Assembly: GCA_013365325.1 (NCBI GenBank)
Contig: JABVXV010000098.1
Location: 1 to 64,000 of the forward strand
Reading direction: 5' to 3'
Origin: Dipetalonema caudispina
Lineage: Eukaryota > Nematoda > Chromadorea > Rhabditida > Onchocercidae
Length of the DNA: 64,000 nucleotides
Both the position numbers and the translations under genes were made by a program. The notes below the pieces were generated by a model. That model saw only the letters and a list, made by a program, of their open reading frames with translations, was not told the DNA's origin and did not search any database. The stretch's first letter is position 1. The number at the start of each line of letters is the position of its first letter. Below, in pieces: positions 25,211 to 38,467 of this stretch.

Positions 25211-27361
25211 ATGCTTCCTGTAGACCACTTCCACTACACACACATGTATATACAAGGATCACGGCTTTACGGGGCTCACTCAATTACCCTTATTCACTTA
25301 CAAAGCTACGATTCACTTCTACCTCTCCTATTTTATCCTTCCTACTTGGATCTTTTCACTACCAGTAAGTTCAGTGACTCTTAACTTATTACGCCATAAA
25401 ATTTATTATAACATCTGCTGATATTAATTGCTGTGTTATACAATAAATTCTATATTCAACTACTTGTTGTGATACTCAATCAAGAGGACTGTACTGTCTT
25501 CCACAAAAATGCAAATTTCTTCTACCACAAAAAGCTTCCACGACAAGTTTCATTTTTCCTTAATTCATCAAAGTTGTTAGCTTTGTGAATATTTCGATGA
25601 CAGACAAGTTTTGACATAAATTGTTAGAATGACTGATTGGGAAGATGGTGCAATATGAATAATTTCTTTCCCGGATCACATTTCCTGGAATTAAAATTAT
25701 GAGCGATGTTACATTCATCGAGGAACTATTTCTCTCTTAAGGAGCGACAATTGAAAGAAAAGCTTATCAACCATTTTCTAGCCTCTAATGAACTATCAGT
25801 TGCATCCTATCACCATTCATATTTGCATTTTAAAGTACAATTTAGCAATGTATTGAATAGATCAGATTTTCAACCCAGTTCATGATAAATAAATCCAACG
25901 TCTCAGTTTTGTCTTCCAAGTCTTTAGCATCAATTTAAAATGAAGAATGATGTCGATGAATAGAAAGATTTTGATTTCTGATGAGTTTGATTAATTGAAC
26001 TATTGTAAAATGTATCAGTCGAAACGAAACAAATTAATTTCAAACTATTCAACAAAAAAAAGTTTTTTTAGAGGAAGAGAACAATGTTCTTCTGAGTTAC
26101 TTAGTATTAATTCAGTGAGATATTTTAAGTTTATTAAAAAAAAAAAAAACTAGGATTTAATTCAATAAGCTCGATTAAACTATAAAATGATTCAAATGTT
26201 TCGAAGCCGAAGCCTGCATTTTTGCATTTATCACTTTTGCCATTAGCTTTTTCCTGTATTAACCGTTTCAGATCATGTGCTTATCCTACACGTAAATCAG
26301 GAACTATGCCTGTAACCGTCATAAGTCTAATTGACATGTCTTTCTAATATACTTCATATCGCACATATTTCTCGTTTTCTGTTGTGATGAATAGAATCCC
26401 TCATTCATCGTGGAATTGAATGCTTAGAAAGATTTAGCTTGACTACAAAATTTCCAACTGGCGAAATTCTTGTTTCACCAATTTGTGTTACATTTAATCC
26501 CAAGCGATTCTCTCTCCATTGTTTCCTGAATTATATATATAGATTCAATTCAATCTTTACTTTTTTGCTATAAAGCATATTTCTGAACCAATTTAATCTT
26601 AATCATGAATGAAATGGAATCTGAACAATGCTTGCTGTAAAGCTTTTTCACTAATGTGGCGTGAAAGTTGGTTAGTTTTATCTGGAAATATTTCAGTACT
26701 CTGTCATGAGATACCAATGCTTATCATTCTTCTGATATTTGTTGCTCATTTATCATCGATGCAAAATCCAGTCAAATGCTTTCCTTACATCCAACCCATA
26801 CTCTTTTATTATTTTAGTGGCTAACATATAAAGTACTAATCAAAATTTTCATATACTAATCAATTATTTATTCAGATTTGTAGAAAGTGAGGTTAAAGTA
26901 ATTCGAAAGCTATAAACTATTCCACATTATTCTGTCATTTTTTCCAAGTCAACCGGACATTTGTAGATTTGGAGATTGCAACTTTGATGGTAACGTAAGC
27001 CCATTAGTTTCTGGAATGTTGCACTTATTTTGACAACGTACTTCATATTCAGTAGAATATTCCAAATAAATGGAAAAGCAAAAACTACTGAGGAAATATG
27101 GGAGTGATGCATATTACGTAATTGGGGGTAACTAACTCGAGAGGAAATTGATTCATCATTGCAGATGTGAAGGCGATATCCAATTGCTTAAACTTTTTGC
27201 TGTTAATTGAATTTTTACATTTAAACGGTGTGTTTTGAAGTTTTTAAAAACTTCGAATTATGAATAAAGTAGATCCCGTGAATTGACGACGGTTTACAAT
27301 GGGAAAAAAGTTGCAGATCAGACACTTTTGAAGAATAATCGGAGGAGATGGCAGTACTTAC

Positions 27362-27491
27362 GACCAACATCAAGTAAAACATCTTTAACTTCACAAAGCA
27401 TATTCTTATGGATTTTTAGTTCCCATTTGTCATTCATCGCCAAATCTTTCGCTTTTTTTTCTAGCACTTCAATCACATCCGATAGCTGGTC
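27362..27491 (-). CDS. Candidate isolated exon, helical/charged, function unknown
   Basis: On the minus strand, an AAATCCAG acceptor at 27,492 and a GTAAGT donor below 27,362 bound a 130-base frame. It encodes an amphipathic charged segment that includes DQLSDVIEVLEKKAKDLAMN and KIHKNMLCEVKDVLLD. The frame immediately upstream, in another phase (down to 27,492 from about 27,640), also reads like a helix (SPKISSKLILVVRIINAMNE). This could be one exon interrupted by a frameshift, meaning a pseudogene fragment, or two unrelated frames. I found no partner exons with confidence, and the family is unknown. Confidence 0.28.
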
Positions 27492-28461
27492 CTGGATTTG
27501 ATGTTTAACAGCAATTCATTCATTGCATTGATGATTCGAACAACAAGTATTAGTTTTGATGAGATTTTTGGAGATAATTTAATATCACCTCTAATAAAGT
27601 ATCTATTTACAAATGGAATGACCAATAAGAAGGAAACTCATTGTGTAGGACATGAAGAGATTATTTTGATATTTCGGTATAAGTTGGAAGTAGAGATAAG
27701 ATTAAGATTAAAAAGTGGAGAGATTCATTAGTTTTTAGTAACAGAGGAATCTCAAAAGTTCGATTATTCCCCGTAGGAATCGTTAATACTTATTTGATTG
27801 CCAATAAATTATATGCTAGATTTGATTATTTTTGACAAAAGTATACTCCAAATAAATTTAAATTTTGAAGCAATCATCGGCGAATTGTAATAATATTGGT
27901 TGTACAGTGTTCACCTTATGATCCGAATTACTGTTTTAATGTAACGTTTTTCGTTGTAACTGCTCTTTTCGATGAGGAGCGGCGATACTTGTTGATCTTT
28001 TGTTTCATATTATTTTCGTAAAAATATTGTGGAAAAATAGCACAGGGTGGGCAATTTGCCACCGATCGTCAGCTTGCTTAAGTCATCGTTCGAATTTTTG
28101 TAATTTTGGAATAAAATGAATTATTTTCTTCCAACTTTTCAGCTAATACAATATGCATTTTACTATACATTTCATACAGTAGTCACTGTTGACTGTTGTA
28201 TTTCAGGTTTCTGAAAACAGTTTTCGATATCAGAAACATCAAAGATGTGCTAACCTCTGAATCAGCTATGATCAGATATTAGTTAGAAGTATCGAAAGAG
28301 ATGTCCGAATGAAGTAGATCAGGTATAAAACAAGATATTTGATTGCTTAGCAACTCCAGAAGCTTGATAACTGATTGACAGCACTGTGGAAGATTTCACA
28401 TTGATTTATATTTTTTCCCAAAACTTGCTAAGATTTCAAGCAAATTTATCTCGGAAGAAAA

Positions 28462-28562
28462 ATGCAGTTTTTATTCATCATTTGGGGAATTTTAAATTAT
28501 TTTCAAGTTTATTCATGCAACAACTCTACAGGTGAAGATTCTATTCCCACTGCAATTCATTG
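28462..28562 (+). other. Possible first exon encoding a signal peptide
   Basis: An ATG in good context (AAGAAAAATG) opens a frame starting MQFLFIIWGILNYFQVYS, followed by Cys and an N-glycosylation sequon. This is a classic secretory signal. A GT (GTGAAG) after codon 23 could splice to the acceptor at 28,590, but the product would then stop after nine more residues; a later GT at 28,563 would leave an impossible 28-base intron. So it is a signal-peptide-like start without a convincing continuation. Confidence 0.2.
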
Positions 28563-29189
28563 GTAATAATAATATGCAAGCACAATTCAGGCTTCAGTAC
28601 AGACGCCAAAGATCTATGAGCAGTACGTTACTCCTTCTTCATTTATATATGCTTTAAAATTGTTCGGATATTTTTGAAAAATTTTCTCTGTGATAGGAAT
28701 GGAGTTGGAATTAAGATAGGTTTAAATACCATTACTAGATTAGTTATCATTTAGGATAGAAAGAGTGGGAAGTATTGGATGATCGTCAGATTGATCACAG
28801 TTTTGTTCTTATTATGAGGAATGAACTGGAAATCTTAGATAAAAATCAGGTAGTAGATATGATAAGGCTGAATTGAACTAACTAAACAGATAACCGCAAT
28901 TACTAGAGATATCAGTAAGACATTCAAGAGGTCATTGTTTAAGCATTAATATGCAGGAGAAAGCTTATAATACCAGTAGAAGTGAATGAAGGAAAAAAAT
29001 TAGTCTAACTGTATTGAACTACCCTTTACTTGGCTCTTCCTGCCGTAGCCAAATTACATCATAAGTTGAAGCAGCCAGAGTGTTGTTGCCTATGCTTAAC
29101 TGATTACACACATTCCGGGGATGTTTTTCATCAGTTTTCGGGAACGAAGATGCAACAAGATAATCAGATGATAGTCCTCTCTGTCCCTC

Positions 29190-29280
29190 TGTCTGTATGT
29201 ATGTATGTGTATGTGTATGTATGTGTGTGTTGTGTTTGTGTGTGTATGTGTGTGTATGTGTGTGTATGTGTGTACATTTG
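29190..29280. repeat. (GT)n / GTAT microsatellite
   Basis: GT and GTAT units with a few interruptions, intergenic upstream of ASPH. It produces a spurious Val/Cys/Tyr-rich frame on the plus strand. Confidence 0.92.
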
Positions 29281-30532
29281 TGTTGTGAATGAGTGAGAGA
29301 GACTTACTTACTTACTGAATGAATGAATTCTTTCAACAACCTCTTCACGAATATCCCATCCTAAACTTCTTGTATCTTTTTGCTCCTTTCACAATTTTGT
29401 TCTTTAATATATTTTAATAAAGAGTGAAAGTGTAGCATAAATAGGATCATACGTTGAGAAGATCTTATCCGTTGTATCTATCCTTACATGACTATCATTG
29501 CTAGATAAAGTAAACTTTGATCTGCTCATGTTGATTCATATAGTAGCTAGTCTCGAATTTTGTACTGGAATTTTTTTTTTCTTTTCTTTTATTCAAAAGG
29601 CTTTATACTTTTCACAATTCAGCAAACATTTTTGAATTTGATTCTTTGACAGTTTGAGGATCATACCACGGAATAAATACTAATTATTCATAAGAAAAGT
29701 TTCAAAATTGACCTGAAATGGATTTGATCTACCCAAAATTGAAACCATTTGAATGACCTGTTGCTATCTAATTTTCACGTGATAATTTAGCAATAGGTAT
29801 TCCATTTTAGTTTCAGGTTGTGGTAGTGCAGTACATGTTAGAAAGATCAAAACCTCTTACTGACAGATCACATTGTATGACAAGTATTTCTAGCTCATTT
29901 ATCCATCTTCTTTTATCATCAACAATCTACACAAATATTTCATTCTCACTGGAGAAGTCACCAGTTTATGCTGTTGGGCGATCCAATAGGAAACAGGTGT
30001 TTTTATAATAATGGGTAAACATTTTTGATCACTTCGTCATTCTCAGTTTCGAGGAAAAGATTTTTTCTAAAAATTATAAAAGATAATAAAACACGATGGA
30101 TCTGATTTTTGATTTGACTTGCTGGAATTTTAGAATTTTTTCACAATTAAACCTTCATCAACGAGGTTTCAATTTTTTCTCTTGAAAAAATGTTGATAGT
30201 TAATGAGATCCAATGAATTTGTCAAACAGATGGAATAAATGGGGCCATTTATAAAGCACAAGATATTTGTCTTTGTTGCAAGTTGGTATGCACCATAACT
30301 TCACTTCTATTTCATTAATACTAAATTTATCTTCAAAAAGCTCACTAAACACGCTAAATTAATTCAATAACCGATTATTAGAATTCAAACATGCAATATC
30401 TTTGAACATCTGACGTATAGGGAATGTATGTAACAGCACTATCCCCTTTAAATATATCTTTGAATATATAAGGAGTAACATTGGATAACTTAATTAGAAT
30501 AAGATAAATCATTTTGAATTCCAAATTTTCAA

Positions 30533-33500
30533 ATGAAACAGAAATTTTCAGCGAACGGCGCAAGACATGTTGCGCCGATGGCGGTTATGGTTGCGCCTAG
30601 CAGGGTAGATTATAGTGTAACGAAAGGTGGTCTGAGGCTTTGGGCTGTGCTATTGGTATTCGTTATCCTTTGCTCCAGCTTTTACACGTTGTTTTCAACC
30701 ATGGAATTAGCAGAAGTGGCGTTCGGTAATTTATTTTGAGTCATGAACAGCTAAATCCGTATACGTTATTATTACTTCATATGATATTAAATGTTTGGAT
30801 GAATGCAGGATTTTGTATTCAAAAGATGCATGGTGAAGATGTATCAGAAACAATAACACAAGTTTGACCGCAATGACCATAAATATCTTTTTTCCTTCAG
30901 TCTTTCTTACCCCACTCTCTTCAGCAAGAAGAATTCAGCATATTTCCAAAGTCATCAAAACAAGCCGAGAAAACCCTTTTACCATACATAATAAATAGTG
31001 TCGGATACCAAATCTTTTCAACGACTATGATATGAATACCTTATGATATTACGAACAACAATAAAATTCGTTCGTAGAAATTGATGGCGACGAAAATTTC
31101 GATTATGATAGTGATATTGATGATGACGCAGACGAGATGGCAATACATAACCGACGAGCCGAAAAAGATACTACTCCATCACGTGAGGATATATCGCGGT
31201 CTAGAACATTTGAAGAAAACCGGAAAGCTCATCAACCAATTCAGGATGTGCCGGATTCAAGTATTCTTAACTCTATGCTGCTTATCATGATATTTACATG
31301 CATTTTCACGACGTATTAAAATTTAATATTCAAGATCTAATTTCCAATTTCCGGTGTTCTTCACTGAAATAATAAATAACTTTTTTTTAATACTCAAGAT
31401 TTAATTGTAATTAATGTAATTTGATTGGATATTATATGAAATGGAATCAAATCAATTTGCACGTCAGAATTTTGCATTGTTGTAGTTAATTTTTGTACAA
31501 TAAAATCCGTCCAACTGTTCCGAAAGAATGATCATTTTGTAGCTGACGATAATAGGTTAGACGAAAAAGAAAAGTTGGAGGAAGAAGAAGTCCGTTTGGC
31601 TGATCTTCGAATAAAAGCTGAACGAAAAAGCAACAAATTGGATGAGGCAGTTGGAATTGTTGGGAATGATGATAGTGATAATGTTGCTGGCGGCAATGAC
31701 AATAGCGATGATAATAATGATAAGGTTGGTGTTAATGTTACTATTAATCTCTCCCTACTAATATTTTTGCCTGGTAGCTAAGATTGGTCATGGCTCAAAT
31801 GAACTAAGTAGTTAAGTTTCAATCAATGATTCGGATATTTTAGGTACCTGAACGAGCAACAGATAGGCATGTGGAGGAGGAGGATAAAACAAGCGGAAAG
31901 CAAGATGAAGAACAGGACAAGCGAAAACGAGCCAAGGTATCAAAAAGACGATCCCAAGTATCTCATTTGATCATTAAAGACATATTATCGTTGAATACAC
32001 TTATTCTGCTAGGCCCATCGTAAACGCATCAAAGTTGTGGAAGATGATGAAGAGGTGGAAGGAAGAAAGATTGCTCAGAAGATGGAAGAAGAGAAAGGGA
32101 TGGAGGAAGGAGAGGAACAAAAAGAGGAAGGAACAGATGGAGAAGAAATTCAAATCCAAGATAGCGTGGAACGTAAAGTAAGTTTTGCTGAAAGATTTAT
32201 GAGTAGCACAGTTGTTAGTCAGTAAAGTAAGTTCGCGGAAATGTCAGCTTTATTTTTCTAAAACTTTCTCTGTTGATAGTATTGAATTGCAGGAAGAGAG
32301 TGCAGTAGTGAATGAAGAAGAAAAGAGTAACGATGAACATAATATAGAGAAAAAGCCGAGACTTAAGTCAAGAAGAAAAATTCTACCTTCTAATATGGAA
32401 AAACCGAAGCCTGTAATTTATATTTTGTTTTATGTTTCAAGAGTAAAAAAATTTGGCGAAATATAATATATCAGATTGGAATTTATAGGGACTATAAATT
32501 CCAATCTGACTGTGAATTTGAATTCTCGATTTCATGTAAATGATTTTAAGTTAACATAGAAATTTATCGAGAAGGGTCAACTTGACCATGTTAACTTTAA
32601 ATTTCTTCATTCGAAAATATCTTTTTCAGGAATGTAAACGCAAGAATTGCCCACCTGGATACGATCGTCATCCACGAATGTCACTTTTAAAACAAATACC
32701 CGTATGTTTCACTCGAATATTATTTTACATTCAATTTTAATCAAATTATTTGAAATAAAACGGCACCTAATGGAAGGAATGAAACCTCACTTTGATTTAA
32801 AAATGTTTGGTCTGAAAGTCTTGAAATTAAGTGCAGGTGAAAGCTAAAGAAAAACAGTTTATCTGATCTACCTATCTTCGATTCTATTTTATAAATCGTA
32901 CATTTGAGAACTGGGTAAACTGTAGGTATCATAATAGTCTTCATTTTTAGAGCTGTTTTTTAGCTTTCCATGTCAAATCGTAATAAACAACAGCTGCCGG
33001 CTGGTTTCAAACCAACTGAACATAATAAGGACAAGGAAGAAATGAATACAGATGATGAAGAAGGAAACGGAGAGACTGAAGACGAAGTACTTGATTATGC
33101 AAGCATTCATGATTTGGCTGCTGTTAAAAAAGAGAAGTTTGTTTATTTTGCCGATCTTTTTTTTGAATTCCTTGATTACCGTTTTTTGAATTATTTGAAG
33201 ATGTATGGCAGTTTATTTATTGTGGCCTGGAAAAAACTTCTAATGTTAATTGGAAATAATGAGCTAACGAAGGTGTGGTATTTATTATCATGCTAAAGTT
33301 CAACTTAGAGACCAGCAATAGTGCCTAAAATCATATTTTTAACAATAAAAGTAGAACAAATAAATTAAAGTGTAGTTGTAAAAAGATGACAAGGCGAAAC
33401 TTTGGTTAAAAATATTGGAAATTTACGATTTATTTTATTTACTCTGTATTTTGTTTCAGAAGTTTACGATTTACTTTTCATTTTATAATTTATAATAACG

Positions 33501-36500
33501 AAGTATAATTGCTTATCATAAAGTGTCATCTATTCAGTAATTGCTCTTCTGACTGAGATCTGTGCTTAATTTTTTTCAAGTAATGATTGATGACTCAATT
33601 TATCGTAGGTCGAATGACAGAACCATTTACAAACGTCATGCTATAACAAATCGCGATGACCATAAGTATCGAAATCAGTTGGATCGTGCAGATTATCTCG
33701 TTGAAAAGGTCGGTAAAAAATATAAGCGTGAATGAGGGTAAAATATAAGTTAATTCACAGCTAAAGAATTTACTATGCTCCCAGACAGGCCAGATTATAT
33801 CTGTTCAAGTTTAACAATCTCTTCATCCTTCCTCTATATCGTTAAACTCAGTTTGTAGTTCCACTGAAAAATAGTCTAACTGTTTGGGAAAATCGCTTTC
33901 TTGAAGGAGTATTTACCTTTGACACGTATTTTTGAAACCATAATGGGATTTTCAAATTAATTATCATATCCTTGTCGGTATCCTCAATTCATACATTCTT
34001 CCTCGATGATCCAGTTACGCAGTGGATATGACCGTACCTGCATTGTTCCGTAGGATAGTGTGAAGCAGTTGAATTTGTAGTTGTCTTATGTTCAGATCAT
34101 TTGATTCAGGCATTATCTTCTTAATTTACCTAAAACTTGCGGGAATATGTCTCACCAAGCTATTATCATTTCCTTAATGTAGCCACGGTCTAAATGGAAT
34201 TCAATTTAATCTGTTTAGTCTACTTTCCCTACGTACTGAGTGCATGTGTTGTGAGGTGACTGAGCTTAAATGCATGACTTTAATTTTCGTTATTCATTTC
34301 TAATTGTAGTAATATTTAAAAAGCTCTCCTTATTATCACCAAACTGCTCATCTTTATTCTGTATTGACAATTATCGTTATTCTGTAGATTGATTAGAATT
34401 GGTAAAAATGTTGCATATAACATTTCTGACTCAATCTTTTTGACGACTAAAATATTATCTTTGGTTGGACTATTTTTATATATAAAAAACGTATTCTCAT
34501 AAACTGCTCCAATAATTAAACGTTTTACGCCGTGCTTTATCATTTATTACATGGAAAATATGTAGGATTGAATAGGTAGACTATCGATTGGTTTTATACT
34601 TTAAACATCTCTTATCTCTAAAGTCCATTACTATTAACCGGTTACTTTCCATCTCTTAATTTCTCATTTCTTTTTTGTAATTAATTGTAATCTAAATTGT
34701 TAGAAATTTGTATAAATTGGAGAATGATTCAGTTAACTTTCGATTATTGTTTCCGTTTGACTTTTCTAATTCTTTAAAATATAATTTTTTATGCATTTTC
34801 TCCTCTTGTTCGTGTATATATATATATGTATATATTCTGTTCTCTACAATAAAAGTTTGCAGTTATGATTGTCATCTATTCAATGAAGTACTATATGGTA
34901 CTAACACTACTACCATACTTCAACTTTCGTCTTAACACAACTTTCAAAAGAAAGATTGAAAGTGAAAGATTAAACCTAATTTATTAATTCATTTACCCTC
35001 ATAATTACTCGCTTATTCCCCTTTTTTACATTTAACTAGTAATAGTAGACTCACATAATTTTGATGTGGACTCGAAACGTTATTTTGAATGAAGTCGAAG
35101 CACAACACTTCATGATTTATCTAATTTAAATTTTTTAGTTCCGTTTAGTTAAGAACCATACGAAAATGAATTTCTTCTAATCACGATGTACTGCTAACGA
35201 TGTATAATTGCTTGCATTTTGAACGGAATCTAAATTGTGAATTGTAACTTTTTTTCGATTTTAAGCCGGGAACTAAGCTTATTAATTTCTCATATCTCCA
35301 ATATCAAAGCTTCTCTACACGACATTCCAACTTTTTAGAATTTAGAATTGTTTATTATTGTTTTCGTGGTTTAATTAAATGGGATATCTAGAAATGTAAG
35401 CAGATAAGTGAACGGTAGACTGTGAAGTAAGAAAACGTAGCCGCAGCTGAAAATGAAATTTTGAGAATAGAGTACTGATCGATTGTCATATCTAGTTGAA
35501 TTTAGGTCATACTCATTGGAGAATCCATAAAGTTCGAGGATACATCATACCCATTTCATAAGCACTACAAGAGGAATCTTGTCTAGAATTAGCACTTCAG
35601 AGCAGATAAAAGATTATACAGCAGCATTTTCAGCATGATTTTCATTCCGCAATCGCCATTTTCGAGACTGTTTTACGGGCTAATCCTGACAGTCCTCGTG
35701 CGCATTTCGGTATCGCTCGAGCGAATGATATCAGAAGCGAAATTGAATTAGATCATTCATTCCTAGATATAGCAATCAAGGAGTATCAAGAGGTGCTCGA
35801 CATTGATGATACGCCAGATGCGCTGTTCAAGTAAATTTTATGTTTTGTATAAAGCCATATGTTGCTAATTCTGATTCTGAGCGAATTTAGGTCCCGAAAT
35901 GTTTAATAATTTGTTCGGAATCATTATATGTGATTTCCTACTGAGAATGTTCAAATATAAGTCAGAAAAGAGTAGTATGGGAGCAGAAAAAAATATCCTT
36001 TCGTAACGCTACAGGAACTTATCTTGGAAAGAAACTGTCACAAGTTAAGATTTAATCCTTAAAGATTAGAAGTCGGAAGATGCTAAGCATTACATTTTTA
36101 TGATTAACTTATCTTGTTTACCTGTGACTTGTAAACAACTTGTAATTGTCACTAAGCTTTTTAACTTCTAAGCATTAGTTGACAACATTCCAGTGATATT
36201 CTTGATGTTTTTTAGTCAAGCAGCATATCGCTTGATCGATCGAGCTAGGTTTCGTGGTTTATTATATCGTGTATTACAAGCGCAACGTTCTCTTATCGAT
36301 CGATATCCGGATGATTTACAGCTACACAATAATCAGGGATTAACGTTTTTGATGATGGGACGCGAAGACGATGCACGGAGAATGTTTGAAAATGCAAGTT
36401 GATCATTCTCTTTTTCTCGACATCTGTATCGCACCCGCATCAGTGGGAATCGAAATTATTTAATTTCATGCTTTGAGTGTTTTTAAGGTTCTGAAGATAT

Positions 36501-38467
36501 CACCAACGAATGGTGTCGCTCAGGCATATTTTGGTTATATTTTGAAACTGAGCGGAGATTTGGAGAACGGTGTGCTATATATGCGCAAAGGTCTGCGTGC
36601 TGTTCGTGAAGTAATTGCTGATCCGAGGTATTCCTTTTCTGTTCACTTATTAAATTTTTATCTTTTCAAGCTGGCATTGACTATTTATCCCTGTGTTAGA
36701 AACGACACAGTGATTGAGATTACTCAGTGCTTCCGAGATATTGTATTCTGATTCCCTCATTTTCATTTATCAAATTTGAAATATTGAAGTCACTTTTCCA
36801 GATATATCGTTAGGACTATTGAAGTGCAGAGTAGGAAGACTACAAACTCTTCATTTTTCGATATGTATAATATTTTCCCCCAAAATCACTTTCAGATTTT
36901 ATTATCATTTCGGCGAAGCTCTGACACGACTGGGTAAGAAGCAAGAGGTAGGTTGGCTTACTTCAAAAAAAATGGCATTCCTCTTTTGCTTGCTTTCTTT
37001 TAAACCAGCACGAAAGTCCAGAAAGTTGGAACTTTTTTGCAATTTTTGGAAGCGCTGTGCGGCGAGTAATCTTATTTTTGCGCTCCTCTTCTTTAATTCT
37101 GTAGTATTTTAAGGCTTATCAGGTATATAGTATTGGAGCAAGAGTCGGTCTCTTTCCTTCTCCCTATCAACGATCTCTTTACAATGTTGAAGGTTTAACT
37201 GCCCGTCCTTGGTGGTCTATTGAACAGACTTTTTGTTCGAAACATCTGAAGGTGGTTTTTTTCTAGATTTGCACGCGAGGACATTTATAATTTGTGAACA
37301 AGTATAACATTTTTGCTGAACTTAAACCTAGGCAAATTTTTCTTATGATGTACATTTCTAATGCCATAGTATACTTAACAATTAAAAATTAAGTAGTAAT
37401 CTATGATTTCTCTCTAAAAAATCTAAGAAAAATGATGAAAAATGGAATTTTACTGCTCTTACTGTAAGTAAATTGTTGTGGAAACTATATAAAATGAGCC
37501 AAAGGTATTCACAAATATTTGAAACAAACATGTGAATAATCTTCAATTTTCAGAAAATCGAAAGACAATGGACGGTAATTAGGGAAGAAGCAACAGCAAT
37601 ATTGAACAGTCAACCATATTTGTTCGAACCAGAACATGCAGAGCTAACTATAGATGGGCAATGGTCAGCGTACTCTTTGTATAGCAGTAATTCATGGAAT
37701 TCATCAAATTGTTTAAAAGCACCGAAAACATGTAATATTATGCGCATGTTCAAAGATTCATCCGATTGCTTAAAAAGCGAGGCGAGTGTTTAAAAGTTTT
37801 ATTCAATTACTAAGTGGATAACATGATGGATATCAGCGGATTCTATCCTAATACTCAACTATATCTTTTATGAAGACTCTTCGGCATCTTTTGATGTCCG
37901 TTGCTGTGTCATGAGTGGTTACAGAAGTTAATTGTTCTCTCAGCACTCAAATTATTTCTATCAGGAATCTTCCATGAAATGAGAGATGAAAGAGAAATTT
38001 TTTCCTAAATTTGCGATTTTTAAGTTTACTCAGATGAAAGTCGTTACTTTGAAAGTTTTCCCTTTACAGATAAAGTTTTCACTTCTAGCAAGTGGTACCC
38101 GAGTATGGCCACATTGTGGGTATTCCAATTATCGCCTACAAGCTCATCTGGGTCTTATAATATCGTCTGGTATCTTTTTTCATTGTATTTGCTTAAATTT
38201 TGTTCATTTTTCACAATTTGAAAATTATTTCGAAATCATGAAGTTTATGTGAAGGTCACTCAGATATCTTTTGCAGAAGCCAGATTGCGAGTAGGACATG
38301 AAGTGCGAGGCTGGAAAACAGGTCGTTTCCTTGTTTTCGATGATTCCTTTGAGCAGGAATTGTGGTTCGATGGTGCATCCGCAAACAAATATCGATTGAT
38401 ACTAAGAGTGGATCTGTGGCATCCTGAGGTAGACCCAGTCAGAAGAGTTGAATTTAAAAGTGTTTGA
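30533..38467 (+). CDS. asph: Aspartyl/asparaginyl beta-hydroxylase (ASPH-like), active site altered
   Basis: Type II ER protein; in vertebrates ASPH hydroxylates Asp/Asn in EGF-like domains using Fe(II) and 2-oxoglutarate. Exons: 30533-30725, 31078-31260, 31543-31724, 31844-31936, 32013-32177, 32293-32412, 32630-32701, 32964-33136, 33609-33708, 35622-35830, 36216-36393, 36488-36627, 36896-36947, 37114-37251, 37554-37781, 38070-38169, 38277-38467; in phase, 838 aa. Domains: signal anchor (about 33-55), an Asp-rich EF-hand-like stretch (DGDENFDYD), a long Glu/Lys-rich lumenal stalk (to about 425), TPR helices (430-620), hydroxylase (620-838, SLYNVEGLTARPWW; VWPHCG). His757 and Arg815 match human His679 and Arg735, but Gln802 replaces Fe ligand His725 and Gln766 replaces Arg688. 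The 15-codon-later ATG (30,578) is an alternative start because an ATTTTCAG acceptor lies between. GC donors fit at 36,394 and 37,782. Confidence 0.93.
32471..32509. repeat. Perfect 18-bp inverted repeat with 3-base loop in ASPH intron 6
   Basis: TCAGATTGGAATTTATAG is followed by GGA and then by its exact reverse complement. It would fold as a strong hairpin in the pre-mRNA, inside the 217-base intron between the exons ending at 32,412 and starting at 32,630. Confidence 0.97.

Larger units (their letters stand above)
20575..30532. other. 10-kb gene-poor interval, UQCC1 to ASPH
   Basis: No known gene found. It holds tandem repeats near 24.3 and 25.1 kb, a GT microsatellite at 29.2 kb, and candidate exons listed separately (27.4 kb minus, 28.5 kb plus). 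A 115-codon ATG-started frame at 23,693-24,040 (+) is basic and resembles nothing I know; it is within chance expectation. Part of this interval may be regulatory DNA or distal 5' UTR of ASPH. Confidence 0.45.

Noticed and set aside
28462..28622. Two-exon small secreted protein using a donor at 28,563
   Set aside because: The intron would be only 28 bases, too short for nematode splicing; kept only as a signal-peptide-like start.
31081..31319. Two plus-strand frames over ASPH exon 2 other than the one used
   Set aside because: They do not keep phase with exons 1 and 3; the acidic DGDENFDYD frame does.
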